Made by a program: the position numbers and the translations under genes. From contig NZ_JEOE01000003.1 of the NCBI RefSeq assembly GCF_000708885.1, positions 62,001-126,000 of the forward strand: a stretch of 64,000 bases of DNA. The letters run 5' to 3'. Positions 18,363 to 26,063 of the stretch are shown in pieces. The notes beneath the pieces were generated by a model. That model was not told the DNA's origin, made no database searches, and was given only the letters and a program-made list of their open reading frames with translations. Position 1 is the first letter of the stretch, and every line of letters starts with the position of its first letter. The stretch comes from Cellulomonas sp. HZM (GTDB lineage Bacteria; Actinomycetota; Actinomycetes; Actinomycetales; Cellulomonadaceae).

Positions 18363-21300
18363 GTGCCGAACGCCCGCGAGCCTCGTGATGTGCTCCTGAC
18401 CGTCGTGCCCCCGCGCCAGCCGCCGTTCGACGTCGACGTCGCGCCCGGGGTCCCGGTGGCCGTGCTCCGCGGGCGGATCGCACGCCTCACCGGCGACCCG
18501 CGCTGGGCGTCGAGCACGCTGCACGTGCACGACCGTCGCCTCGACGACACGCACCGCGTCGGCCACGCGCCCCTCGTCGAGGGCGCGCGGCTGCTCACGG
18601 TGCCGTCCGACCCCGACCCCGCCGCGACGGCCGCCGCGGCGGCGTGGCACCTCGCCGTGGTCGCGGGCGACGACGTCGGGCACGTGCTCGCCGTGACCGC
18701 GCGGGGCGTCGTCGTCGGCGCCCCGGGGACGACAGCCGACCTGCGGGTCGGCGGCACGGCCCGTGCCGTCCGGGCGCGTACCGTGCGCGCGGGCGTCCGG
18801 GTGCGTGTGGGATCCGGGCGGCCGCGGCGAGCACGGCACGGCGACAGGTTCACCACGGGCAGCGCCGTCGTCGAGCTGCGCTCGCGCGACGGCATCGGGG
18901 TACCGCGGTCCCGCGCCGGCACCGAGCACGTCGCGGCCTGGCTCGCATCAGGGCTCGGCGCCGCGGCGCTCGCGGCTGCGGCTCGTCAGCCGCTCTTCCT
19001 CGTCGCAGCGCTCGTCGGTCCCCTCGTCTCGGCCGGCGGTGCGGTGATCGACCGACGACGCCGGGCGGGCTCCACCCCGCACGCGTCGCCGCACTCCGGT
19101 GCGGCGGACGCGCGCGAGCCCGGGGCGATCGACGTGGCGGCCGTCGTGACCCGGTCGGCCGCCGCCGTCGAGCCGGCGGTCGCGGCCCACGGACCTTGGT
19201 CGCACGACGGGTCGGCGACCGTCCTCGGCGACCGGGCCGGCGCGCTGGCGGCCGCTCGGCACGTGGTCGTCGGAGCGGTCGGCTCGCACGCCCGGTCGCG
19301 CGTCGCGGTCGCGACCGCGCGCCGCGAGGACTGGGAGTGGTGCCGGTGGGTCGCGGCCGGCTGGGACGACGCGGACGTGCTCGTCGCCGACCTTCCCCTG
19401 GACGACGACGTGCTCGTGCGCGTCGCGGCGTGGCGCGCCGGCGCACCCGCCGGGCGACGACTGCTCGTGGTGGGAACCGACGAGCAGCAGCTGCCCGCGT
19501 GGGCACCGCGTCCTGTTCCCGCTCAGGCGCCGGGGATGACCGAGGACGCCGCACAGGACCAGCTGCGCCGCGCCGTCGCAGCACGTGCGTCCGCGGACGA
19601 GCGGTCCGCCGTCCCCGGTTCGGCGACGCTCGGCGGGCTGACGGGCACACCCACGCCGGACCCCACGGCCGTCGCGGCCGCCTGGGAGGCCTGCGGCGCC
19701 GCGCTCGTCGCACCGCTCGGTGTCGGTGCGGCCGGCGTCGAGCACCATCTCCACCTGGAACGCGACGGGCCGCACGCGCTCGTCGGCGGCACGACGGGCT
19801 CCGGCAAGTCGGAGCTGCTGGTGACGCTGGTGCTCTCTTGCGCGCTCCGGTACCCGCCCGAGCGTCTCGCGGTCCTCCTGGTCGACTTCAAGGGCGGTTC
19901 GGGGCTCGGACCCCTCGCCGCTCTCCCCCACGTCCTCGACCACGTCACGGACCTCGACGCGCCGAGAGCCCGACGGCTCCTCACGCTCCTGCGCGCCGAG
20001 CTGGGCCGCCGCGAACGGGTGCTGAGCTCGGCAGGCGTCGCCGACCTCGCCGACCTGGACCCGCTCGACCCACGCACCCCACCGCGACTGCTGGTCGTCG
20101 TCGACGAGCTCCGTGCGCTCGTCGACGACGTCCCGGGAGCCGCGACGGCGCTCGCCCGTGTCGCCGCGCTCGGACGCGCGCTCGGCGTGCACCTCGTCCT
20201 CGCCACGCAGCGTCCGGCGGGTGCGACGACCCCCGAGCTGAGGGCGAACGTGTCGCTGCGGGTCGCGCTGCGCGTCGCCGACGCGGCGGAGTCCGTCGAC
20301 CTCCTCGACTCGACCGCTGCGGCCTCGATCGACCCCGGCACGCCGGGCAGGGCGATGGTGCGGCACGCGGGCGGCGCCTGCGTTCCCGTGCAGGTCGCAC
20401 AGGCACGCCGCTGGGTAAGGACGCCCGTGGCGCTGGTCGAGCCCGGTGCGCGTCGGCTCGCGCACGAGTCGTCCGGCCGGGCGCCAGGCCGCGCGCACGA
20501 GCAGGGTCGCGACGCGCGCGACGACCTGTCGCGCTGGGTGACCGCTGCGCGCGAGGCCGCGCACGGACGGCGTCCGGCGGTGCCGTGGGCGTCCGCGCTG
20601 CCGCTCGCGGTGGGCGACGACGAGCTCGTCACGATCGTGGACGACGAGGCGTACGACCCGGACGCTCCCCGTGCCGGGCTGCCGCTCGCCCTGCCCCTCG
20701 CCCTGCCCCTCGCCCTGGCGGACGACCCGCGGTCCCAGCGGCGCTCGCTCGTCCGGTGGGACGCCGACCGGGGGCACCTGCTGGTCGTCGGCGCGCCGGG
20801 TTCGGGCAGGACGACCGCGCTCGTCACGGCCGGCCTCGCCGCGCTGCGTGCCGGGCTCGAGGTGCACGCCGTCGGGCTGCCGCCGAGCGCGACCGAGCGC
20901 CTGCGGTCCGCGACGACCGGCGCGTTCGGGACGGCGGTGCGCGCCGACGACCCCCGGCTGCTGGCCCGGCTGCTCGAGGTGCTCGCCGCCGCGTCGCCCA
21001 TCGCGCGGCAGCCGGTGCTGCTCGTCGACGGGCTCGACGTCGTGCTCGAGCAGCTCGCGCACGTCGGGCGTGGCGCGGGCGCCGACCGCCTGGTAGCGGC
21101 GTGGCGCGGACCGCGTCGGTACGTGTCGGTCGCCGCGGCAGGTCCGCCGCGGTCGACGGTGCTCGCGCACATCGGGGCTTTCGCGGACCGGCTCGTGCTC
21201 CCCTGCGGCGACGACGCTACCGATGCGCTCGTCGGCGTCCCCGCGGGCGGCGAGCACGTGCGTGACGTCCGCGGTCGCGCGGTGCACCTACGAGGCTCGG

Positions 21301-22082
21301 CGGCGCTCGAGTGCCAGGTGGCGCTGCCGACCGACGACGACCCGGCCGCCGTGCAGTCCCGTCCGACGGGCACGGAGCACGCCCGACCCGAGCCGGCGGT
21401 GCCGCGGCTCGTCGCGCTGCCGTCGTCGGTCGCCCGTCCCCGGGGCGGGGGCACGCCCTCGTCGCCCGGCCCGACGGCCGAGGGGTTCACGCTCGGGGTG
21501 GGCGGAGACGACGCCCGTCCGCTGGTCGTCCCAGAGGGCTCGCTCCTCGTCGTCGGGCCGCCGGGATCCGGGCGCTCGAACGCACTGCAGGTGCTCGCGC
21601 ACCAGGCCCGCGCGCGCGGGCGCCACGTCGTCGACGTGAGCCGCACGCACGACGTCGCCGCTCGTGACACCGGCCGTGCGACCGCCGGTGGGGTCTCAGC
21701 TGACCTCTCAGCTGACCTCTCAGCCGGCGACGACGCGGCGGGCTACGGGTTCCCGCGTGGCTCGGTGGTCGTCGTCGACGACCTCGACGAGCTCGAGCTG
21801 CTCCGGCCCGAGACCGCGGCCGCGGTCGAGACAGCCCTCGGCGAGCGGTCGGCCGTCGTGCTCGCGTCGACCACGTCGGCAGCAGCGGCTGCGGCGTACC
21901 GGGGTGCGGCGGCCGCGCTCGTGCGCGCCCGGTCGCTCGTCGTGCTCGACGTGCGCGACCCGTCGTCGGCCGAGCTCGTCGGGCCGCGTGCCTCGTGGTG
22001 GGCAGATCCCGCGCCGCCGCCCGGCCGTGGTGTCGTCGTGCACCGGGGTACGACGACACCTGTCCAGGTCTACCGTGCGTGA
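18363..22082 (+). CDS. EssC/EccC-like FtsK/SpoIIIE protein with three ATPase modules
   Basis: 1239 residues. N-terminal ~75 residues resemble a ubiquitin-like/YukD fold (LLTVVPPRQPPFDVDVAPG), followed by an FHA-like region, two adjacent hydrophobic helices (about 198-230), then three P-loop modules. Module 1 is intact: Walker A GGTTGSGKSE near 475 and Walker B LLVVVDELRALV. Modules 2 (GAPGSGRTT near 809) and 3 (GPPGSGRSN near 1065) have Arg in place of the Walker A Lys but keep acidic Walker B motifs (LLVDGLDVV, VVVDDLDEL). This is the architecture of type VII secretion ATPases, yet no WXG100, EccB, EccD or mycosin gene is nearby. Start GTG at 18363; GTG at 18390 is also possible. Two internal 12-bp tandem duplications occur. 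Confidence 0.85.
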   Translation: MPNAREPRDVLLTVVPPRQPPFDVDVAPGVPVAVLRGRIARLTGDPRWASSTLHVHDRRLDDTHRVGHAPLVEGARLLTVPSDPDPAATAAAAAWHLAVVAGDDVGHVLAVTARGVVVGAPGTTADLRVGGTARAVRARTVRAGVRVRVGSGRPRRARHGDRFTTGSAVVELRSRDGIGVPRSRAGTEHVAAWLASGLGAAALAAAARQPLFLVAALVGPLVSAGGAVIDRRRRAGSTPHASPHSGAADAREPGAIDVAAVVTRSAAAVEPAVAAHGPWSHDGSATVLGDRAGALAAARHVVVGAVGSHARSRVAVATARREDWEWCRWVAAGWDDADVLVADLPLDDDVLVRVAAWRAGAPAGRRLLVVGTDEQQLPAWAPRPVPAQAPGMTEDAAQDQLRRAVAARASADERSAVPGSATLGGLTGTPTPDPTAVAAAWEACGAALVAPLGVGAAGVEHHLHLERDGPHALVGGTTGSGKSELLVTLVLSCALRYPPERLAVLLVDFKGGSGLGPLAALPHVLDHVTDLDAPRARRLLTLLRAELGRRERVLSSAGVADLADLDPLDPRTPPRLLVVVDELRALVDDVPGAATALARVAALGRALGVHLVLATQRPAGATTPELRANVSLRVALRVADAAESVDLLDSTAAASIDPGTPGRAMVRHAGGACVPVQVAQARRWVRTPVALVEPGARRLAHESSGRAPGRAHEQGRDARDDLSRWVTAAREAAHGRRPAVPWASALPLAVGDDELVTIVDDEAYDPDAPRAGLPLALPLALPLALADDPRSQRRSLVRWDADRGHLLVVGAPGSGRTTALVTAGLAALRAGLEVHAVGLPPSATERLRSATTGAFGTAVRADDPRLLARLLEVLAAASPIARQPVLLVDGLDVVLEQLAHVGRGAGADRLVAAWRGPRRYVSVAAAGPPRSTVLAHIGAFADRLVLPCGDDATDALVGVPAGGEHVRDVRGRAVHLRGSAALECQVALPTDDDPAAVQSRPTGTEHARPEPAVPRLVALPSSVARPRGGGTPSSPGPTAEGFTLGVGGDDARPLVVPEGSLLVVGPPGSGRSNALQVLAHQARARGRHVVDVSRTHDVAARDTGRATAGGVSADLSADLSAGDDAAGYGFPRGSVVVVDDLDELELLRPETAAAVETALGERSAVVLASTTSAAAAAAYRGAAAALVRARSLVVLDVRDPSSAELVGPRASWWADPAPPPGRGVVVHRGTTTPVQVYRA
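20679..20714 (+). repeat. 12-bp tandem repeat in EssC-like gene
   Basis: Three units of CTGCCCCTCGCC (the first with one change), encoding repeated LPLA between ATPase modules 1 and 2. Confidence 0.9.
21694..21724 (+). repeat. 12-bp tandem repeat in EssC-like gene
   Basis: Two and a half units of TCTCAGCTGACC, encoding repeated SADL in the third ATPase module. Confidence 0.9.
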
Positions 22083-22103
22083 GGCCCTACCGTGCGTGCG
22101 GCG

Positions 22104-22508
22104 TCACGGCTGCTCGGACGGTCCGCCGCCGGCACGCAGCGACGTCGCCGCGACCACCGAGGGCAGGAGCAGCGCCACACCGACCACGAGCGCCACCGCC
22201 AGCACCGCGATCCCCCACGGCGTGACCTGCTGGCCGAGCCATCCGAGCGAGAGCACGACCAGGAGCACCTGCCATGTCATGACGGGTGAGCGCGCCCAGC
22301 GTCGCCCGTTCCAGAGCCCACGCGCGGCCGCGACGAGCACCAGCGCGATCGCGAGGCAGAACACGACGAGGAACACGAGCGCGCCGGGGACCTCAGCGCG
22401 TCCACGCACGAGGTCGACGAGCCAGGCGACGGCGAGGCCGACGAACACCGCGGCCTCGAGGAGGACGAGGAGGCAGACGGCGGCGAGTGCGGGAGGACGT
22501 CGTTCCAC
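22104..22508 (-). CDS. Small integral membrane protein, function unknown
   Basis: 134 residues with four hydrophobic helices and a short C-terminal tail (LRAGGGPSEQP). I do not recognise a named family beyond a generic actinobacterial membrane protein. The frame is open to 22652, but GTG at 22508 starts immediately before helix 1 (MERRPPALAAVCLLVLLEA) and has TAGGCT (22516-22521, minus strand) 7 bases upstream, so I place the start there. It converges on the EssC-like gene (22-base gap). Confidence 0.7.
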   Translation of the reverse strand: MERRPPALAAVCLLVLLEAAVFVGLAVAWLVDLVRGRAEVPGALVFLVVFCLAIALVLVAAARGLWNGRRWARSPVMTWQVLLVVLSLGWLGQQVTPWGIAVLAVALVVGVALLLPSVVAATSLRAGGGPSEQP

Positions 22509-22897
22509 GGGTGCGAGCCTAGGTGCTGTCCGGAAGTAGCTCCGCAGCTGCTCGGCAGCCGCTCGGCAGCCGCGGAGGCGGTCGTCGCGGACGACACCGT
22601 CGCACGGCGCTGCGCCGCTCGCCCGGGTCCCCTCGCGTCTCTGCGGAGCCATCGCCTGGACATTCGTCCAGGATTAGCCGGATCGCGACGTCGTCGCACG
22701 TGACGACACGTGTACAGGCGGCTCAAAGGTGTGACGAAGACCTCACCCGTGATCAAGTCGAAACCTATTCGTAACCCCTTGTGCAGGAGCGCGACGGATG
22801 TGACTCTAGAACGAGCACGTCCCCCCACCCCTATTACCACGCTCTGAAGCGCGCCCTGACCACGGGTGCCCAGAGACGTGCGCCGAGGAGAGAAATC
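22509..22897. other. Upstream region of whiB1
   Basis: 389 bases between the divergent membrane protein gene and whiB1. It holds an 11-bp duplication GCTCGGCAGCC (22550-22560, 22561-22571), an ACACGTGT palindrome near 22706-22713, and an A/T-richer block (22751-22778) with possible promoter elements. The length suggests complex control of whiB1, but I cannot assign specific sites. Confidence 0.4.
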
Positions 22898-23146
22898 ATG
22901 GATTGGCGCCACCGCGCAGCGTGTCTCGACGAGGACCCCGAGCTCTTCTTCCCGATCGGCAACACGGGCCCCGCGCTCCTGCAGATCGACGACGCGAAGG
23001 CCGTGTGCCGTCGCTGCGACGTCGTCGACACGTGCCTGAAGTGGGCGATCGAGACGGGTCAGGACGCGGGTGTCTGGGGCGGGCTGTCGGAGGACGAGCG
23101 CCGCGCCCTCAAGCGCCGCACCGCGCGCCAGCGCCGCGCCGGCTGA
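22898..23146 (+). CDS. whiB1: WhiB1-type iron-sulfur transcription factor
   Basis: 82 residues. Wbl proteins bind a nitric-oxide-sensitive [4Fe-4S] cluster and act with the principal sigma factor. Seen: MDWRHRAACLDEDPELFFP at the start, four Cys (AACLD; VCRRCDVVDTC), the turn GVWGGLSEDERR, and a basic C-terminus (RRALKRRTARQRRAG). Sequence and length match Mycobacterium WhiB1/Streptomyces WblE. ATG at 22898 has GAGGAGAG 5-6 bases upstream. It faces pdtaS, the same gene pair found in Mycobacterium tuberculosis (Rv3219/Rv3220c). Confidence 0.96.
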   Translation: MDWRHRAACLDEDPELFFPIGNTGPALLQIDDAKAVCRRCDVVDTCLKWAIETGQDAGVWGGLSEDERRALKRRTARQRRAG

Positions 23147-23221
23147 ACCGCACCGCCCGAGCCATCGGCTCGAGAGCATCCCCGAGCGTCCCCGCGGCCT
23201 CGCCGCCGCGACCGGAGCTCC

Positions 23222-23258
23222 ACGAAGGGGCCGACCTCGCACAGGTCGGCCCCTTCGT
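23222..23258 (+). terminator. whiB1 terminator
   Basis: Perfect 16-bp stem (ACGAAGGGGCCGACCT / AGGTCGGCCCCTTCGT) with a 5-base loop, 75 bases after whiB1. No U-tract, as is common in high-GC actinobacteria. The GAAGGGG core recurs in the hairpin at 52189-52232. Confidence 0.8.
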
Positions 23259-23260
23259 CG

Positions 23261-23324
23261 TCCCCTCACGACGCACCGGACGCCACGACGCACCGGCCGA
23301 GGTCCCCTCACGACGCACCGGACG
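23261..23324. repeat. 22-bp direct repeat between whiB1 and pdtaS
   Basis: TCCCCTCACGACGCACCGGACG at 23261-23282 and again at 23303-23324 (period 42), with a partial copy (CACGACGCACCGG) near 23284-23296. Lies between the two hairpins. Confidence 0.85.
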
Positions 23325-23389
23325 AGTGCGCCGGTTCAGGACGAGCGCGCCGGTCCAGACCTCGACTGTCGTCCCGAACTGGCGCACTC
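23324..23389. terminator. Bidirectional hairpin between whiB1 and pdtaS
   Basis: Arms 23324-23344 and 23369-23389 pair over 21 bases with one G-T pair and one mismatch; loop of 24 bases. Placed between convergent genes 59 bases from the pdtaS stop, it probably terminates pdtaS and backs up whiB1. Confidence 0.65.
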
Positions 23390-23447
23390 AGCGCTGCGCA
23401 GGTGGGTCGCAGCTGCTCGAGCGAGGCCGGGCAGCTCGCGGGAAGGG

Positions 23448-24929
23448 TCAGCCCAGGGTGGCGTCGCGGGGCTCGCGCAGGCGGCACTCGATGACGACCG
23501 ACGTGCCACCGCCCTCGCGGGGGTGCCACGCGATGGTCCCTCGCAGCTCGTTCGCGACGAGGGTCGACACGATCTGCGTGCCCAGCCCGGTGCCTGCCCC
23601 GCGCCCGGGCGGCAGGCCCGCGCCGTCGTCGGCCACCTCCACCCGCAGCTCCTCGCCGTCCCGGTCGACGACCACCTCGACGCTGCCGGACTCACGCCCC
23701 TCGAACCCGTGCTCGACCGCGTTGGTGACCAGCTCGGTCAGCACCAGGACGAGAGCCGTCGCGTCGTCGGCCGGAACCGACCCGAACGTCCCGCGCACCG
23801 TCGTGCGCACGTGCGCACCGGCGGTGGCGACGTCGGCAGCGAGGCGCAGGCTGCGGCCCACCAGGTCGTCGAACGGCACGGTCTCGTCGATGGTCTGGGA
23901 GAGCGCCTCGTGCACCAGCGCGATCGTCGCCACGCGACGCATGGCCTCGCCGAGCGCCTCCTTCGCCTCGGGCGACTCGACGCGCCGCGACTGCAGCCGC
24001 AGGAGCGCGGCCACGGTCTGCAGGTTGTTCTTCACGCGGTGGTGGATCTCGCGGATCGTCGCGTCCTTGGTGATGAGCTCGCGCTCGCGACGACGCAGCT
24101 CGGACACGTCGCGGCACAGCACCACCGCTCCGAGCCGGTCGCCGTGCTCGGTGAGCGGCACCGCGCGCAGCGACAGCGCCACACCGCGGGCCTCGACGTC
24201 GGTGCGCCACGGTGCGCGCCCCATGAGCACGAGCGGCATCGACTCGTCGACCGTCGCGCGCTGCTCCACGAGGTTCGCGGTGACCTCGACGAGCGAGCGC
24301 CCCACGAGGTCACCGAGCGCGCCGAGCCGGTGGAAGCAGGACAGCGCGTTGGGGCTCGCGTACAGCACCTCCCCCTCCGAGTTGAGCCGCACCAGGCCGT
24401 CTCCCACACGCGGGGCACCGCGGCGCGGGCCGGTCGGCGCGTCGGGCGAGGGGTACTCGCCGCGCGCGATCATCCCGACGAGGTCGTCGGCCGCCTCCAC
24501 ATAGTTGAGCTCGAGCCGGCTCGGCGTCCGGGCGCCGCCCAGGTTGGTCTGCCGCGCGACGACCGCGATCGCACGTCCTCGGCGGACCACCGGCACGGCC
24601 TCCTCGCGCACCGCGTACGCACCGAACCAGCGCGGTTCGCGCGACCGCTGCGGCGCCTGCTCCTCGAGCGCACGCCTGAGCTGCGGCCGCTGCCCCTCGG
24701 GGGCGTAGGAGCCGACGATGTCGTCATGGTGGACCGTCGCGCCCGTCGACGGCCGCGCCTGACCGACGGCCACGAAGTCGCCGTCGTCGGTGGGCAGCCA
24801 CAGCACGAGGTCCGCGAACGCGAGGTCCGAGACCACCTGCCAGTCGCCGACGAGGAGGTGGAGCCACTCGAGGTCGGCGGCGTCGAGCTGTCGCGCATGC
24901 CGGGTGACGAGGTCGCTGAGCGTGGGCAC
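23448..24929 (-). CDS. pdtaS: PdtaS-type sensor histidine kinase
   Basis: 493 residues, soluble. Domain order: GAF-like (about 1-155), PAS-like (about 180-280), then HisKA_2 with the H-box TIREIHHRVKNNLQTVAALL and HATPase (ELVTNAVEHGFEG, VADDGAGLPPG, GLGTQIVSTLV). PdtaS phosphorylates the ANTAR regulator PdtaR; no pdtaR is in this window. Start GTG at 24929 with TACCCT (24937-24942, minus strand) 7 bases upstream, so probably leaderless. In M. tuberculosis the pdtaS-whiB1 neighbourhood is the same and both proteins respond to nitric oxide or copper, so the pairing may be functional. Confidence 0.93.
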   Translation of the reverse strand: MPTLSDLVTRHARQLDAADLEWLHLLVGDWQVVSDLAFADLVLWLPTDDGDFVAVGQARPSTGATVHHDDIVGSYAPEGQRPQLRRALEEQAPQRSREPRWFGAYAVREEAVPVVRRGRAIAVVARQTNLGGARTPSRLELNYVEAADDLVGMIARGEYPSPDAPTGPRRGAPRVGDGLVRLNSEGEVLYASPNALSCFHRLGALGDLVGRSLVEVTANLVEQRATVDESMPLVLMGRAPWRTDVEARGVALSLRAVPLTEHGDRLGAVVLCRDVSELRRRERELITKDATIREIHHRVKNNLQTVAALLRLQSRRVESPEAKEALGEAMRRVATIALVHEALSQTIDETVPFDDLVGRSLRLAADVATAGAHVRTTVRGTFGSVPADDATALVLVLTELVTNAVEHGFEGRESGSVEVVVDRDGEELRVEVADDGAGLPPGRGAGTGLGTQIVSTLVANELRGTIAWHPREGGGTSVVIECRLREPRDATLG

Positions 24930-25117
24930 GGGTCCCAGGGTAGGCGGCGCCCCGCGCGAGCCGCCCGCAGGTTAGTCTCGTCGGGACGGTCGTGCGGCGC
25001 GAGCACCCTGCTGGTTCTGCTCGGACGAGGACCGACGAGCACCCGCGAGGCCCGACGGGAGCCGACGGGACCACGTCCGGCCGGTCGCGGCCGACCGATC
25101 GACCGGAGGGCAGCCGC

Positions 25118-25612
25118 GTGCACCTGAGACTCGACCTGCCGCTTCCCGCATCGGCGGACCGGGCGGCCGCGCTGCTCGCGGACCCGCAGTTCGCGCGGGA
25201 CGCCGCGAGCGCGGCCGGCGCGGGGCTCGACCACGTCGAGCTCACGGGGTCGCCCGACGGAGCGTTCACGGTGACGACGCGCCGCTCCTTCCCCGCCGAC
25301 CAGATCCCCGCGCACCTGCGCGGCTTCGTGGGCGGTCGCATCGACGTACGCCAGGTGGACGCCTGGGAGGCGCCGCGCGCGGACGGCTCCCGGGTCGGCA
25401 CCGTGGTCGTCGAGATCGCCGGGGCACCGGTGCGGCTCACCGGTCGGTCGTCGCTGCACGAGCAGGCGCCCGGCTCGACGCTCGTGACCTACGAGGGGGA
25501 GCTGCGCGCCGCGATCCCGCTCTTCGGCGCGGCCGTCGAGCAGGCGGCGGCCGGCACGATCCGTACGGCGTTCGCGACGACGGCCGAGGTCGCACGCGCG
25601 CACCTCTCCTGA
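25118..25612 (+). CDS. DUF2505 family protein
   Basis: 164 residues. Begins VHLRLDLPLPASADRAAALLADP and has the lipid-binding-like (START/SRPBCC) pattern of DUF2505: alternating strands with FTVTTRRSFPADQIP, GRSSLHEQAPGSTLVTYEGELRAAIPLFG and a final amphipathic helix. Function unknown; no signal peptide. The frame is open from 24992, but GTG at 25118 has GGAGGG 7 bases upstream and fits the family N-terminus. A TAGTCT hexamer near 24973 could be its promoter. Confidence 0.82.
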   Translation: MHLRLDLPLPASADRAAALLADPQFARDAASAAGAGLDHVELTGSPDGAFTVTTRRSFPADQIPAHLRGFVGGRIDVRQVDAWEAPRADGSRVGTVVVEIAGAPVRLTGRSSLHEQAPGSTLVTYEGELRAAIPLFGAAVEQAAAGTIRTAFATTAEVARAHLS

Positions 25613-25838
25613 CGTCGGCGCGCGCGGCCCGGGCTCCCGCGTACCCGCCCACGGATCCCTGCCCGCCCTCCAGGTGCGCCTGTGCCCGCTGCGAGTGCGC
25701 GTCCACGGCGCCGGCTCGCACATGCCGCCACGCTCACCCGTGCGTGCGAGTCGTCGTCGGCTGCGGAGCGGACTCGAGGCCGTAACGATTCGGTAACACA
25801 CTCGAGGACGAAAGTGCTTCTGACCTGCAGCGACGCGA

Positions 25839-25858
25839 GTGTGGGATCGCTACCACAC
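25839..25858. promoter_or_regulatory. CelR/CebR-like operator box 1
   Basis: GTGTGGGATCGCTACCACAC: outer GTGTGG/CCACAC arms are perfect, and the inner 14 bases (25842-25855) differ from the known CelR box TGGGAGCGCTCCCA at two positions. It lies about 25 bases upstream of the -35, where a repressor or roadblock could act. Confidence 0.6.
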
Positions 25859-25879
25859 CCGCCGCGGCGCCCCGCCTTC

Positions 25880-25908
25880 TTGACACCCGTCACCGCCGGG
25901 ACGACAGT
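25880..25908 (+). promoter_or_regulatory. Promoter of cebE-like operon
   Basis: TTGACA at 25880-25885, 17-base spacer, GACAGT at 25903-25908. Transcription would start near 25915, directly in front of operator boxes 2 and 3, consistent with repression by a LacI-family protein. Confidence 0.6.
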
Positions 25909-25921
25909 TCCTCCCAGCGCG

Positions 25922-25935
25922 TGGGAACGCTCCCG
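25922..25935. promoter_or_regulatory. CelR/CebR-like operator box 2
   Basis: TGGGAACGCTCCCG, two changes from the TGGGAGCGCTCCCA palindrome known from CelR of Thermobifida and CebR of Streptomyces. Confidence 0.75.
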
Positions 25936-25945
25936 CAACTGCGGA

Positions 25946-25959
25946 GGGGAGCGCTCCCA
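25946..25959. promoter_or_regulatory. CelR/CebR-like operator box 3
   Basis: GGGGAGCGCTCCCA, one change from the CelR/CebR palindrome. Its centre is 24 bp from that of box 2, so dimers on both could contact each other. Confidence 0.85.
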
Positions 25960-26063
25960 AGCCCGGGTCCGCCAGACCCACGCCTCAGGTCCGTCACGGC
26001 TGACGGGCCGCCTGCGGCATCCAGGTACGGCGACGCCGCCGTCCGACCGACAAGGGAGTCACA

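Larger units (their letters stand above)
25613..26063. other. Control region of the cellobiose-type importer
   Basis: 451 bases without a gene. Holds a promoter candidate (25880-25908) and three LacI-type operator boxes described separately. A second A/T-rich patch near 25780-25797 (GTAACGATTCGGTAACAC) may be another promoter. Confidence 0.7.

Noticed and set aside
15446-18922. 1158-codon open frame on the minus strand
   Set aside because: Antisense to the FtsX-type permease and the start of the EssC-like gene. Its translation is low-complexity Arg/Asp/Glu/His text typical of a GC-rich shadow frame.
18948-21670. Long minus-strand frames of 779 and 715 codons
   Set aside because: Both are shadows of the EssC-like gene, which has clear motifs in its own frame.
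22730-22747. CRP-like site before whiB1 (TGTGA...TCACC)
   Set aside because: The half-sites are 8 bases apart instead of 6, so the spacing does not match a CRP site although whiB1 is CRP-controlled in mycobacteria.
23222-23389. Possible CRISPR-like or mobile-element remnant (direct and inverted repeats)
   Set aside because: Only two full repeat copies, no spacer pattern, no transposase; position between convergent genes fits terminators better.
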